Positions 39,619 to 48,430 of a DNA stretch of 64,000 nt are shown here, one piece after another. The stretch's first letter is position 1. Each line of letters starts with the position of its first letter. Below the pieces are notes generated by a model that searched no databases, was not told the DNA's origin, and was given only the letters and a program-made list of their open reading frames with translations. A program made the translations under genes and the position numbers. Origin of the DNA: Arthrobacter rhizosphaerae (lineage in GTDB: Bacteria; Actinomycetota; Actinomycetes; Actinomycetales; Micrococcaceae); the NCBI RefSeq assembly GCF_023062595.1, contig NZ_JALLAN010000001.1:186001-250000 (forward strand), given 5' to 3'.

Positions 39619-40149
39619 TCACCCCACCGGCGGAATCAAAAGCGACGCCCCGGCGTAAATAAGGTTCGGGTTCTGTATCTTGTTCGCCTCGACAAGGTGC
39701 CCGATAGGCACGCCTGTCTCGCCGGAGATTTTGGTGAGGGTGTCGTTCGGCTGAATGGTGTACACCACCGTCGTGAGCTTCGGGTCCGGTTCACGCGCAG
39801 GAGGCACTGCAGGCAGTGGTTCCGGCTTCGGCGGCTCAAGCTCGTCCGCAATGCCATTTCCGTCCTTGTCCGGCAGGGTCACCGTTACGGTGCCTTCTTT
39901 GCTGCCCTGGGCCTCTGCTGCGACGGCTGCCGCTTCGGGACCATTCGCTGCGCTCTCGTCGGCCGTGAGGATCTGTGTCAGGCCCCATCCTGCAAAAAGT
40001 ACCGCCCCGCCAACCATGATCCCGGCCGCGAGCACCGGGCCATTCCCGTATCCCAGGGGCCCAACGCGACCACTGCGGTCAGCAGCCGGCCGCGCCGGGG
40101 GAGCAGCCCCGGTCTCCGTGCCTTCGGGCTTGTAAATCGTATCCGTCAT
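39619..40149 (-). CDS. Membrane-anchored LysM-domain protein
   Basis: A 176-residue protein. After a ~35-residue cytosolic Pro/Ala-rich start comes one membrane helix (VLAAGIMVGGAVLFAGWGL, ~40-58). An acidic/proline linker with DKDGNGIADE (EF-hand-like, possibly Ca-binding) follows, then a C-terminal LysM domain (YTIQPNDTLTKISGETG ... QNPNLIYAGASLLIP) at ~130-175. LysM binds peptidoglycan, so the domain should sit outside the membrane. It may help in cell-wall contact or entry. It is divergent from the putative ssDNA-binding protein gene. Confidence 0.82.
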   Translation of the reverse strand: MTDTIYKPEGTETGAAPPARPAADRSGRVGPLGYGNGPVLAAGIMVGGAVLFAGWGLTQILTADESAANGPEAAAVAAEAQGSKEGTVTVTLPDKDGNGIADELEPPKPEPLPAVPPAREPDPKLTTVVYTIQPNDTLTKISGETGVPIGHLVEANKIQNPNLIYAGASLLIPPVG

Positions 40150-40202
40150 TCCTGTCGCCTCTCCTCTGTCCTCATCACCTGCGATCAGTCGAATCCATCA
40201 TT

Positions 40203-40242
40203 CCTATTCTACTCATAGCCCAGTCGATCTTGATAGAATAGG
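40203..40242. promoter_or_regulatory. Inverted repeat in the divergent LysM / SSB-like promoter region
   Basis: CCTATTCTA (40203-40211) faces TAGAATAGG (40234-40242). Promoters for both directions must lie here. AGACGAGTCA at 40264-40273 resembles the CGAGTCAT element seen upstream of other units. Confidence 0.5.
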
Positions 40243-40324
40243 AGCGGTAATAGCTAGTCGATAGACGAGTCAAACGGGCTTCCACAGACCATTGCACCAC
40301 CTCAACAGAAGGAACCTCATCACC

Positions 40325-41257
40325 ATGGCCAACTACTCCATCTCCGCCAGCCAGCTCACCGAGGGCACCAGCGTGTTCATCCGGGGCAAGCTCGCCTTCG
40401 CACGCCTCACCAGCCTCATCGAAGGCGCGGCCCTGGCAGCCAGCGACCAGCGCAAGGTGCAGAACGGCATGAGCCCCGTGGGCAAGCCGCACACCACCGC
40501 GACCGTCACCGAAGCCGAGGTCCAGTTTGCCGATCCGGCGAACCCGACGATCGAGGAGCAGTTCGTCGCCGAGCGCCGCTACGTCTCCAAGAAGAACCCG
40601 GACACGGGTGCGAACTACTCGATCGATTCCAAGGGCACCAACCTGCCGATCATCGCCATCCCTTCCGACAAGGGTGACGGCACCTTCGATCAGGACACCT
40701 CCGGCCAGGAGCTCGCCCAGGGCCTGGACGTGACGCTCGTGCTGCGCGTCTACAAGCCGAAGAACTTCGCCAACCGTGGCCTGTCGCTCGACCAGGTAAT
40801 CGTGAACGAGGCCCCGCGCTACTACAACGCCGGCGGCGTCGCCACTGGCGAGCTCGCCGCCCGCGGGATCGTGTTCAATGCCCCGCCGCGTGCGGTGCAG
40901 GCGCAGGCAGGCTCCGACTCTGCCATCGGCAACGGCGAGGAGCCTGTAGGCACCGATGTCGAGGATGGCTTGTCCTTCCCGGCCCCGGTGGCTGCTGTTG
41001 CACCTGTACAGGTGCAGGCTCCCGCGCAGGTCCAGGCGGCCCCGGTACAGACTGCCACCGTTCCCCAAGTTGCCGCTCCGGCTGTCCAGCCGCAGGCTCA
41101 GGTCGAGACCCCTGAGCAGAAGCTCGCCCGACTCGAGGCCGAGAATGCTGCGCTGAAGAACGCAGGCTCAGCCGTCGGTGCGCCTTCGGCCCAGGGCCCG
41201 TGGAACGGCTCCGGCGACGCCGGCGGCCAGCAGGCGGGGATCACCTACCAGGGTTGA
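40325..41257 (+). CDS. Putative ssDNA-binding protein
   Basis: Start at ATG 40325 with CAGAAGGAACC upstream; 310 residues. Residues 1-180 are a beta-rich domain (SVFIRGKLAFARLTSLIEG; DVTLVLRVYKPKNFANRGLSLDQVIVNEA), reminiscent of phage OB-fold SSBs of the DUF2815 kind. A long Ala/Pro/Gln/Val linker follows, then a short coiled coil (KLARLEAENAALKN) and a Gly-rich end. Domain plus flexible tail is the usual SSB layout, though the acidic SSB tip is missing. It lies upstream of the primase gene. SSB is an inference; a tail or structural protein cannot be excluded. Confidence 0.5.
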   Translation: MANYSISASQLTEGTSVFIRGKLAFARLTSLIEGAALAASDQRKVQNGMSPVGKPHTTATVTEAEVQFADPANPTIEEQFVAERRYVSKKNPDTGANYSIDSKGTNLPIIAIPSDKGDGTFDQDTSGQELAQGLDVTLVLRVYKPKNFANRGLSLDQVIVNEAPRYYNAGGVATGELAARGIVFNAPPRAVQAQAGSDSAIGNGEEPVGTDVEDGLSFPAPVAAVAPVQVQAPAQVQAAPVQTATVPQVAAPAVQPQAQVETPEQKLARLEAENAALKNAGSAVGAPSAQGPWNGSGDAGGQQAGITYQG

Positions 41258-41282
41258 TCCAAAACCGGCAACCCCAACCATC

Positions 41283-41327
41283 GACAAGACCCCCGTGCTG
41301 GCATCCGTGCAGTACGGGGGTCTTGTC
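41283..41327 (+). terminator. Intrinsic terminator after the SSB-like gene
   Basis: GACAAGACCCCCGT (41283-41296) pairs with ACGGGGGTCTTGTC (41314-41327), followed by TTTTTC. Confidence 0.9.
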
Positions 41328-41372
41328 TTTTTCAGACCCCTTCTCCCGCCGAACGAAAGCGTGCGCCCCACG

Positions 41373-42404
41373 ATGACCTCACCCGACCCACGGGCATGGT
41401 TCCCGCAGTTCTACGACAACCCCGCGATCCGCGCTCTGGCGACCGCCTGTCGATGGACCATCTCCGGTCAGCTCGGCGAGCTCGACGACGAGGACTCGGG
41501 CCGCAAGGCCCCGATCGACGTGCGCCACCTCCTCGACGGATGTAACGCCGGCTGCCGCCACGTCGGCCCGCTGCGCGGTGCGTTCGCCCTTGACTCCACC
41601 TGCCTGCTCACACTCAAGGACCTCACGGGCGCGCTGCCGAATGCGGCCAACGCCGCCTTCTACCTGCAGGCCCAAGCCGACGGCCTGATCGTGATCGACG
41701 TCGAACCGGGATGCCCGCCGGACGTGGCCGCGGACATCCTGCGGCTGCCCGGTATCCTCTACTCCGAGCTGTCCATGTCCGGCAAGGGATTCCACCTGAT
41801 CGCGTCCCTGCCCGAAAACCTCCACGACTTTCCCGTGGCCGCCGAAAAGCGCGTACTTCGTGAAGAGCACGGCTGGTACGAGATCCTCCTTGACCACTGG
41901 TGCACCTTCACGCGGTCCCCGGTCCCTGACCGCATCGTCAAGCACGTCGCGGCTCTGCCCGCTCCGTCCCGGTTCTCCACTGTTGAGGATCTCTATGCGG
42001 ATCTGGCAGCCAAGGCCCGGCCCAGCCTCAGCGTCTCGGCGACCGAGGTTGGCACCGACGGAGAAATGCCCGACATCCCATACGCCCAAGCCATCATCAA
42101 GCAGACACTGGCTGGATCCCTTGACCGCCTGAAGACCCCCGAGGACTTCGACAACGACTTCTCCCGTTGGGAGTTTTCCGTCCTCGGAGTGCTTTACACC
42201 GGGATGCAGCTTCCACTGCGCACTTATCGTTCCTTCGGGGCCGAGTTCTCCATCGGAGATCAAGCCTGGCTGTTGTACCAGACCTCGCTCAAGGTGATCA
42301 AACCCCGGCCCAAACACTCTCAGATGCGCAACGGCAGGCCATTCCTCCTTGACCGTGCCGCTGCCCTGGTGGCGGCACGTGAGGCATCCGCAGCAGCGGG
42401 GTGA
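41373..42404 (+). CDS. Archaeo-eukaryotic-type (AEP) DNA primase
   Basis: Start at ATG 41373 (a GTG at 41361 is an alternative); 343 residues. The primase active-site motifs are present: LIVIDVEPG at ~105-113 (two acidic metal ligands), SELSMSGKGFHLI at ~131-143 (the sxH nucleotide-binding motif), and DHWCTFT at ~173-179 (third region). This is the prim-pol fold usually fused to SF3 helicases in P4-like and plasmid proteins. Here it is separate, 30 kb from the SF3 helicase gene at 9.5 kb. The C-terminal ~150 residues could hold the helicase contact. It completes the minimal replisome together with polymerase and helicase. Confidence 0.75.
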   Translation: MTSPDPRAWFPQFYDNPAIRALATACRWTISGQLGELDDEDSGRKAPIDVRHLLDGCNAGCRHVGPLRGAFALDSTCLLTLKDLTGALPNAANAAFYLQAQADGLIVIDVEPGCPPDVAADILRLPGILYSELSMSGKGFHLIASLPENLHDFPVAAEKRVLREEHGWYEILLDHWCTFTRSPVPDRIVKHVAALPAPSRFSTVEDLYADLAAKARPSLSVSATEVGTDGEMPDIPYAQAIIKQTLAGSLDRLKTPEDFDNDFSRWEFSVLGVLYTGMQLPLRTYRSFGAEFSIGDQAWLLYQTSLKVIKPRPKHSQMRNGRPFLLDRAAALVAAREASAAAG

Positions 42405-42448
42405 GTCTCTGGGGAAACGCCTGTCGGCAGGTGTTGTGGGAAGTACTG

Positions 42449-42507
42449 GATCGGGCGGAGCCCGATCGGGGATGAAGTGGCGGTGTGCAGCGGGGCTCCA
42501 CCGCCAC
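42449..42507 (+). terminator. Two hairpins between primase and MoxR genes
   Basis: GATCGGGC (42449-42456) with GCCCGATC (42460-42467); GTGGCGGTG (42477-42485) with CACCGCCAC (42499-42507). No T-tract. Confidence 0.45.
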
Positions 42508-42621
42508 CTCCACCGGGCCTCGGGGCCCTGCTTCCGATCCGTGCATACGGCACCACATACCGTCCTCTCGTCTTTTTCTCCTGCTTGATCTCAGCTCGCC
42601 CACGACCAGAAAGACATCATC

Positions 42622-43863
42622 ATGAAGTTCAACGACACCCTGACGACCCTCATCCAGCAGTCCCTTGAGGTCGGCGCGACACCTGCACTCATGGGCGAGC
42701 CCGGCATCGGCAAGTCCTCCTTTGTCGAGGCCCTGGCCTACTCGATGGGCACCAAGGCCTTCGTCCTGCCCTGCAACCAGCTTGCTGACAAGGCCGACCT
42801 CACCGGCGCGCGCCTGGTTCCGTACACCAAGAACGACGGAACCGAAAGCTTCAAGCAGGTGTTCTACCCCCACCAGGTCATCCAGGAAGCCATCGATTAC
42901 GCACTGGCCAATCCGCGCGAATGGCCGATCCTGTTCCTCGACGAGATCAACCGAACCACCTCGGACGTGACCTCGGGCGCGCTGACCCTGGTGACACTGC
43001 GCCGCATGGGTCACATCGATCTGCCGAGCAACGTCCGCATTGTCGTAGCCGGCAACGACAAGGGCAACGTCACCACCCTGGACGAGGCGAGCCTCTCACG
43101 CTTCGCGATCTTCCACGTGGAGCCCGACGCCGCGACGCTCATGTCCGTCCTTGGCGACATGAACCCCTGGGTGAAAAAGGTGCTCACCCAGCACCCGGGC
43201 CTCATCTTCCAGAAGTCGACGCCGAACGCCATCGTGGCCGACGGCCGCGACGACGATGATGACAACGGCAATGTCACCATGGCCGAGCTGTTCGACGGCG
43301 GCGAAGAGATGAACCAGCTCACCACGCCACGCACCATCGACTACCTCTCGCGGTGGCTGAACCGTGTCGACCGTCAGGAACTGGCGAGCCACCTCGCGAC
43401 CCCGGTCCAGATCGACAGCCGCGACACCACTCTGCTCAACGAGGCAATCGAGGCCTTCACCGGGGACACCATGTTCACCACCCAGCTGGTGGCGACGATC
43501 GCCGAGGACCTTGCATCGAACTCGGGCGGCCCGACGCGGAACCGCGTGAACGTGCCGAGGCCGAACTGCTACGCGGGCCTCAAAACCGCAGGTACAGTCA
43601 CCGACCTCGCCGCACAGATCGCGACCCTGACCCAGAACGAGGTCTCCGGATCGCTGCTGTACGCATTGAAGGAGACCGATGACAACGCCCGGCTCATCGA
43701 GCAGCTGGCCCAGGCGGCGACGCAGATCGAACCGGAGCACACACGCACGCTCTTCGAGCTGGTGACCACCGGACTGATCGACCGTCAGAACCTGGAGTCC
43801 TTCCTCGAGATCGACACGCCGATCGTCACCGCGGTCAAGCCGTCATTGTCGGCTTTCCTCTGA
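42622..43863 (+). CDS. MoxR/CobS-like AAA+ ATPase
   Basis: A 413-residue AAA+ protein. Walker A is GEPGIGKSS at ~25-33, Walker B ILFLDEINRTT at ~102-112, sensor 1 IVVAGND at ~140-146 and the arginine region LSRFAIFHVE at ~161-170. This is the MoxR/CobS branch, whose members act as chaperones together with a VWA-domain partner; exactly such a partner is encoded next (43977). An acidic DGRDDDDDNG loop near 208-218 is peculiar. In phages, CobS/CobT-like pairs are common but their substrates are unknown. Confidence 0.85.
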   Translation: MKFNDTLTTLIQQSLEVGATPALMGEPGIGKSSFVEALAYSMGTKAFVLPCNQLADKADLTGARLVPYTKNDGTESFKQVFYPHQVIQEAIDYALANPREWPILFLDEINRTTSDVTSGALTLVTLRRMGHIDLPSNVRIVVAGNDKGNVTTLDEASLSRFAIFHVEPDAATLMSVLGDMNPWVKKVLTQHPGLIFQKSTPNAIVADGRDDDDDNGNVTMAELFDGGEEMNQLTTPRTIDYLSRWLNRVDRQELASHLATPVQIDSRDTTLLNEAIEAFTGDTMFTTQLVATIAEDLASNSGGPTRNRVNVPRPNCYAGLKTAGTVTDLAAQIATLTQNEVSGSLLYALKETDDNARLIEQLAQAATQIEPEHTRTLFELVTTGLIDRQNLESFLEIDTPIVTAVKPSLSAFL

Positions 43864-43883
43864 GCCGAACCCGGCCAAGGCCA

Positions 43884-43924
43884 GCGTGGGATGCCCCGGT
43901 GCTATCTCCCGGGGCATCCCACGC
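43884..43924 (+). terminator. Hairpin after the MoxR gene
   Basis: GCGTGGGATGCCCCGG (43884-43899) pairs with CCGGGGCATCCCACGC (43909-43924). No T-tract; could also stabilise the 3' end. Confidence 0.65.
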
Positions 43925-43976
43925 CATCACCGATGACTGACCGCAGTCGCCTCAAACAGCAGAAGGAGATCTCAAC

Positions 43977-45674
43977 ATGACGATCACCGTCACGAACCAG
44001 AAGCCGGCGGTGCTCGACGCCCTGCACACGATCTCGTGCACCGGCGACTACGACCCCATGCCGGCCGTCCAGAAAGTCCTCATCGATCCGCTGCTCGAAC
44101 CGCTGAATCCCGGTGCTCCGGCAAGCATCACCGACGGCTCCGGCAAGGACATCACCGCAGACGTCCAGGACCTCATCCTGCGCTGCCTCGGGGATTCGAT
44201 GGACCCCAACGCCGAGAAAACAGCCAAAGAGCTGCTGGGGCAGACCATGGTCAATTATGACCAGGGCACACCTCTGCCTGTGGGGGAGTTGTTTGCTGTC
44301 CAGGCCGGACAGCGGAACAAGTGGCCCGCACCCTCAGCCCGGGTCCTCTACACCGCCCAAAACGACGTCATCCCCGCAGCCAAGGGACTGCTCGCAGGCT
44401 CAGCGGACGAGAGCGCGTTCTTCGCATCTGTGGCCTACGCGTACCACCCGAACACGCTCGGATTCTGGTTCCAGTCCTCGGCGGCATTCGACGGCTTCAA
44501 GATCTGGCTGAGCCAGCAGGTTCAGAGCATGGCCGGTGCCAGCATCATGCCGCCGGACACTCTCCGACTGCTGAATGACTTTGCGAACCTTTCGCTCAAG
44601 GGTCTGACCGAGTCGCTGCTGCTGCGCAAGGACGACTCCGATGGCAATGAAGAGTTTTCATTCGCCCGCCTGGTCATCCGGATGCTCATGAACTACGTCG
44701 AACAGCAGCGCAAGCAGGCATCCACGGGCCAACTGCCTGCGGTGGTCGACACCGGAATCATGCCCTTCACCCTCGGAGAGCTGTTCTGCCCGCGGTCACT
44801 GGTCCTCGTCAACGTCGAAGCCCATGCCCGGGCCACGTCCTCGAAGGTCACCACTGAGTGGAACCTGATCAACCAGTCCCTGGCATCGCCGGTCAAGGTC
44901 GTCTCCAACGCATCGCTGTCCAAGCTCACCTCGCTTCCGCGCGCTGCAGCCAAGGCTGCAGCCATGGGCGCGAAGCAGCAGCCAGGCCAGCCGGGCTCAC
45001 GATCGGCCCAGGTAAAGTTCCGGAAGCAGCCGCCCAGCAAGCTGGATCTGTTCAAGGACATCACCCGGGTGCTGCGCCGCATGGGTAAGGTCAACAAGTC
45101 CCAGAACATTTACCGAACGACGAAGACGACCTTCCTCAAGGCCAACCGTCGCAACCCGGACGACTTCAACAAGCCCGGCCGGATCACCTCGGTGCAGTAC
45201 ATGCCCGACCTGCACATCTACATCGACACCTCCGGTTCGATCTCCGAGGAGAACTACCAGGAGGCGGTGCTGATGCTGATCAGGATCGCCAAGAAACTCA
45301 ACGTCAACCTGTACTTCAACTCGTTCAGCCACATCCTCTCGCAGGAGACGCTGCTCAAGGTGGAGAACAAATCGACCCGGCAGATCTGGCAGGAATTCCG
45401 CAAGGTACCCAAGGTCACCGGCGGGACGCAGTTCAAGCAGGTCTGGGACTACATCAACGCTTCGCCGAAGCGCAAGCGACAGCTCTCGTTGATGATCACC
45501 GACTTCGAGTGGTCGCCGCCTTCCAGGCGCGAAGAGCACCCCGCGAATCTCTACTACGCGCCGTGCTCTGCCATGGACTGGAAGTACATGGTTCGATCCG
45601 CTGAGGACTACGCCAACGCGATGCAGCACATCGACGCGAGCATTCGCCAGAAGCTGCTTGGCATGGTCATCTGA
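43977..45674 (+). CDS. VWA-domain (CobT-like) partner of the MoxR ATPase
   Basis: A 565-residue protein starting behind AGAAGGAGATC. The VWA domain lies in the last third: LHIYIDTSGSISEENYQEA at ~411-430 supplies the MIDAS metal site (DxSxS), TGGT appears near 480 and LMITDFEWSPP near 508. The N-terminal ~330 residues are helical and of unknown function, followed by a basic linker (RSAQVKFRKQPPSK). MoxR-VWA pairs typically remodel or insert cofactors into a target protein. Together with the two-domain Clp-like ATPase downstream, this makes a three-part AAA+ cassette with no visible client. Confidence 0.82.
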   Translation: MTITVTNQKPAVLDALHTISCTGDYDPMPAVQKVLIDPLLEPLNPGAPASITDGSGKDITADVQDLILRCLGDSMDPNAEKTAKELLGQTMVNYDQGTPLPVGELFAVQAGQRNKWPAPSARVLYTAQNDVIPAAKGLLAGSADESAFFASVAYAYHPNTLGFWFQSSAAFDGFKIWLSQQVQSMAGASIMPPDTLRLLNDFANLSLKGLTESLLLRKDDSDGNEEFSFARLVIRMLMNYVEQQRKQASTGQLPAVVDTGIMPFTLGELFCPRSLVLVNVEAHARATSSKVTTEWNLINQSLASPVKVVSNASLSKLTSLPRAAAKAAAMGAKQQPGQPGSRSAQVKFRKQPPSKLDLFKDITRVLRRMGKVNKSQNIYRTTKTTFLKANRRNPDDFNKPGRITSVQYMPDLHIYIDTSGSISEENYQEAVLMLIRIAKKLNVNLYFNSFSHILSQETLLKVENKSTRQIWQEFRKVPKVTGGTQFKQVWDYINASPKRKRQLSLMITDFEWSPPSRREEHPANLYYAPCSAMDWKYMVRSAEDYANAMQHIDASIRQKLLGMVI

Positions 45675-45692
45675 CCCGGCCAACAGCTGTCC

Positions 45693-45736
45693 CCGAAGAG
45701 ACGTCGATCGGCTTCATCCGGTCGGCGTCTCTTCGG
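45693..45736 (+). terminator. Terminator after the VWA gene
   Basis: CCGAAGAGACG (45693-45703) pairs with CGTCTCTTCGG (45726-45736), followed by CCTGATT. Confidence 0.7.
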
Positions 45737-45850
45737 CCTGATTCCCAACGACTCTCACCTCATACCTACCCGTACCCCTTGCCCGGGATCCTGTGATGCG
45801 CCCACCCAGCGCTTCTTCGACCCGGGCGCATACCAAAGGAGGGACCCGAG

Positions 45851-47803
45851 ATGGGCCTCAGCAACTTCACGTCGGGCTCCGACGATGACAAGAACAACAG
45901 CGGCGGCACACCTCCGGGCTTCCCGCCAATGGGTGCTCACGCTTCCAGCAACAATCAGGACGACGACGTAGCCAAGGAGCTCCTCGTCGACTACAACGAA
46001 AAGTTCAAGAACGCCGACCCGACATTGTTCCGCGATGTGCTCATCGAGCAGGTCCTCTCAGTGCTGATCAGCAAGAACAAGCCGAATGCACTGCTCAAAG
46101 GCTCCGCCGGCGTCGGCAAAACCAGGATCGTCGAGGACATCGCCCGCCGGATCGAGCTGGGCGATACCCTCATCCCCGACCAGCTCAAGGGCCACACTGT
46201 CTACGAGCTGCCGATCACGAACCTGATCGCCGGATCCGGCATCCGCGGCCAGCTCGAGGAGAAGGTCCAGGCCATCGTCGCCTTCGTCTCAGACCCCAAG
46301 AACAAGGTCATCCTGTTCATCGACGAGATCCACCAGATCACCGGCGGATCCAGCACGGGCAGCAGCCATGAGGCGCGGCTGATCTCGCAGATCCTCAAGC
46401 CTGCGCTGGCCCGCGGCGACATGCATGTCATCGGCGCAACCACCTCGAACGAGTCCCGGGCCTTCGATGATGACCCCGCTTTCGCACGACGCTTCACCCA
46501 GCTCATCGTCGATGAGCTGACCGTCGAACAGACGCTCGCTGTCCTGGGGACGGTTCGCCCAGGCCTGGTGGCCCACTACAACCACAAGATCATGGTCGCC
46601 GATGACGTCCTGACCGAAACGGTCAGGATCGCCGAAGAGAACTCCCGTGCCGGACAGCACCGCCCCGACAACGCCATCACGCTGCTTGACCGCGCGATGG
46701 CAGACCGGGTCCTGGAACAGAAGAAGCTCATCGTCCAGGCCGAGGCCGCCGGCGACACCGCCCTCGTGGCAACTCTCCGGTCGATCCCGCGGGTGCCGCT
46801 CACGGCCAAGCGTGTCCTGGACGTGGCCAAGCGGCTGATGACCGGCAACGCGCAGCGCCCGGACTTCGACGTTGCGACACTGCGCGGCACCCTGATGAAC
46901 CGCCTGCAGGGACAGGCTGACGTACTCGACAAACTCGTGGACCGTCTGGCCCGCGAAGAACTGGACCTGTTCCCGACCAAGACCCCTACGACGTGGATGC
47001 TCGCCGGAGCATCGGGGGTGGGAAAGACCGAGACGGCAAAGATCATCGCAGAGCAGATGACCGGCACCGAGCCGATCATCCTCAACATGACCGAGTTCCA
47101 CTCCGAGTGGTCGACCTCCAAGATCATCGGGTCCCCTCCGGGGTATGTCGGATCCGACTCCAACCAGGAGCTGCCTTTCGACACTCTCGAATCCAACCCG
47201 CACCGGGTGATCCTGCTTGACGAGTTCGAGAAGGCTGACAAGGCCGTGCAGCGGCTGTTCCTCTCCGCATTTGACGAGGGGTACATCCGCAACGCCCGCG
47301 GTAAGCTGCTGGACTTTTCCAAGGCCCTGGTCATCTGCACGACCAATGCCGCACGGGAGGCTCTCAGCGGCAGTCACATCGGATTCGGGTCTGCCCCGAC
47401 TGCGGTCTCTCACAAGAGCCTTACGAAGGCCTTGAGTGAGCACTTCGACGCGGAACTGCTGGGACGGTTCTCCCTGGTAGTGGGATTCAATCCCATTGAT
47501 GAGGAGACCTACCGCAACATCATGGCTGCTGACTACGTCCGCCAGCGTGAACGGATCCTGGACGTCAAGCCCCGGCTGGCGCAGGCTCTGCCCACGTCGA
47601 TGCCTGACGACGAGGTACACGCGGTCGCCGAGCGAACTTTCGTCGACTCCCAGGGTGCACGACCGGCAGGAAAAGCAGTCCGGGTCTGGATCGAGGATCG
47701 ACTTCTCGCCGCCCAGACCCGGACTGCTTCCTCGGCTGCCGCATTGGTTGCCGCCCCGGTGATCGCTCCCTCCGAGGAACCGGAAACGTCGGCCATCGAC
47801 TGA
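45851..47803 (+). CDS. ClpA/ClpB-like double AAA+ ATPase
   Basis: A 650-residue Hsp100-type protein behind CAAAGGAGGG. First AAA+ module: GSAGVGKTR at ~84-92, GSGIRGQLEEKV at ~128-139, LFIDEIHQITG at ~155-165, IGATTSNE at ~194-201. Second module: GASGVGKTETAK at ~385-396, GSPPGYVGSD at ~426-435, LLDEFEKADK at ~454-463. The usual ~150-residue Clp N-domain is missing and replaced by a short disordered start. There is no ClpP-binding IGF-type loop that I can identify, so it may work as a disaggregase-like remodeller. It forms a cassette with MoxR and VWA genes. Confidence 0.88.
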   Translation: MGLSNFTSGSDDDKNNSGGTPPGFPPMGAHASSNNQDDDVAKELLVDYNEKFKNADPTLFRDVLIEQVLSVLISKNKPNALLKGSAGVGKTRIVEDIARRIELGDTLIPDQLKGHTVYELPITNLIAGSGIRGQLEEKVQAIVAFVSDPKNKVILFIDEIHQITGGSSTGSSHEARLISQILKPALARGDMHVIGATTSNESRAFDDDPAFARRFTQLIVDELTVEQTLAVLGTVRPGLVAHYNHKIMVADDVLTETVRIAEENSRAGQHRPDNAITLLDRAMADRVLEQKKLIVQAEAAGDTALVATLRSIPRVPLTAKRVLDVAKRLMTGNAQRPDFDVATLRGTLMNRLQGQADVLDKLVDRLAREELDLFPTKTPTTWMLAGASGVGKTETAKIIAEQMTGTEPIILNMTEFHSEWSTSKIIGSPPGYVGSDSNQELPFDTLESNPHRVILLDEFEKADKAVQRLFLSAFDEGYIRNARGKLLDFSKALVICTTNAAREALSGSHIGFGSAPTAVSHKSLTKALSEHFDAELLGRFSLVVGFNPIDEETYRNIMAADYVRQRERILDVKPRLAQALPTSMPDDEVHAVAERTFVDSQGARPAGKAVRVWIEDRLLAAQTRTASSAAALVAAPVIAPSEEPETSAID

Positions 47804-47820
47804 TCCGGGCTCCGATTCCT

Positions 47821-47860
47821 CGAACGCCCCTGCTCTGGACATTCCAGGCAGGGGCGTTCG
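47821..47860 (+). terminator. Hairpin after the Clp-like gene
   Basis: CGAACGCCCCTGC (47821-47833) pairs with GCAGGGGCGTTCG (47848-47860). Confidence 0.7.
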
Positions 47861-47899
47861 TGCGTCTGCATCTCATATTGCACAGGAAGAGAAGGCCTC

Positions 47900-48136
47900 A
47901 TGACCGTCACTGTCCCCGCCTCCGGCTCGGCCCGGGAGCAATTGCTCCATAAGACCACCCAGCTCTCTGACAAGGCCCGGCTTCGGGTCGCCGCCCATTC
48001 CGCGAGTCCGGCCGACTGCCGTGAACTCGCCCTCATGCTCGGCCTGATCGAGGTCGATCCTTCCGGATCCCTCGTGAAGGCCAATCCCTGGGAGATCGAC
48101 AAGGTCGACTCCCCTCCGGGCTCGCCCAAAGAGTGA
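47900..48136 (+). CDS. Unknown 78-residue protein
   Basis: Start at ATG 47900 behind AGGAAGAGAAGG. Helical first part (SAREQLLHKTTQLSDKARLRVAAH) and a loop with DCRELALMLGLIEVDPSGSLV, ending in a Pro-rich tail. DCRELALMLGL looks like a short helix that might dock on a partner. It follows the Clp-like gene and might be an adaptor for it by position only. Confidence 0.5.
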   Translation: MTVTVPASGSAREQLLHKTTQLSDKARLRVAAHSASPADCRELALMLGLIEVDPSGSLVKANPWEIDKVDSPPGSPKE

Positions 48137-48212
48137 GCCGGTAATGGACGACCGTGCGCCTGGGTAGCGCGCGGTGTCCGGGGCTGCACGGCTGACGCCG
48201 GTGCCCCCGGAC

Positions 48213-48290
48213 TCAGGGGCCTTACGGCCCCTGACGGGTGGGTTGAGAGGAACACGGGAGGGCTCGTCGTCAGACGCGAGCCCTCCCGTG
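48213..48290 (+). terminator. Tandem terminator hairpins
   Basis: TCAGGGGCC (48213-48221) with GGCCCCTGA (48226-48234), then CACGGGAGGGCTCG (48253-48266) with CGAGCCCTCCCGTG (48277-48290), followed by TTCAAA. Confidence 0.75.
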
Positions 48291-48335
48291 TTCAAACCTG
48301 CACCCAAACGACCCAACTGCTCATCTACGAGCATT

Positions 48336-48430
48336 CGACTCATCACACGACTCTGTCACAATGGTGATACGACTCCCCAATCAAATATCTCTCGACTCAC
48401 CTATTGATCCGTCCGACGAAAGACGACACC
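48336..48430 (+). promoter_or_regulatory. Promoter region of the UvrD-like helicase gene
   Basis: After the tandem terminators a new promoter is needed. CGACTCATC (48336-48344) and further CGACTC copies (48348, 48370, 48395) recur at roughly 20-bp steps, and the tract is locally A/T-rich (48376-48415). They may be operator half-sites. Confidence 0.35.

Noticed and set aside
46289..47842. 517-codon frame opposite the Clp-like gene
   Set aside because: It is antisense to a clear double AAA+ protein and has no domain of its own.
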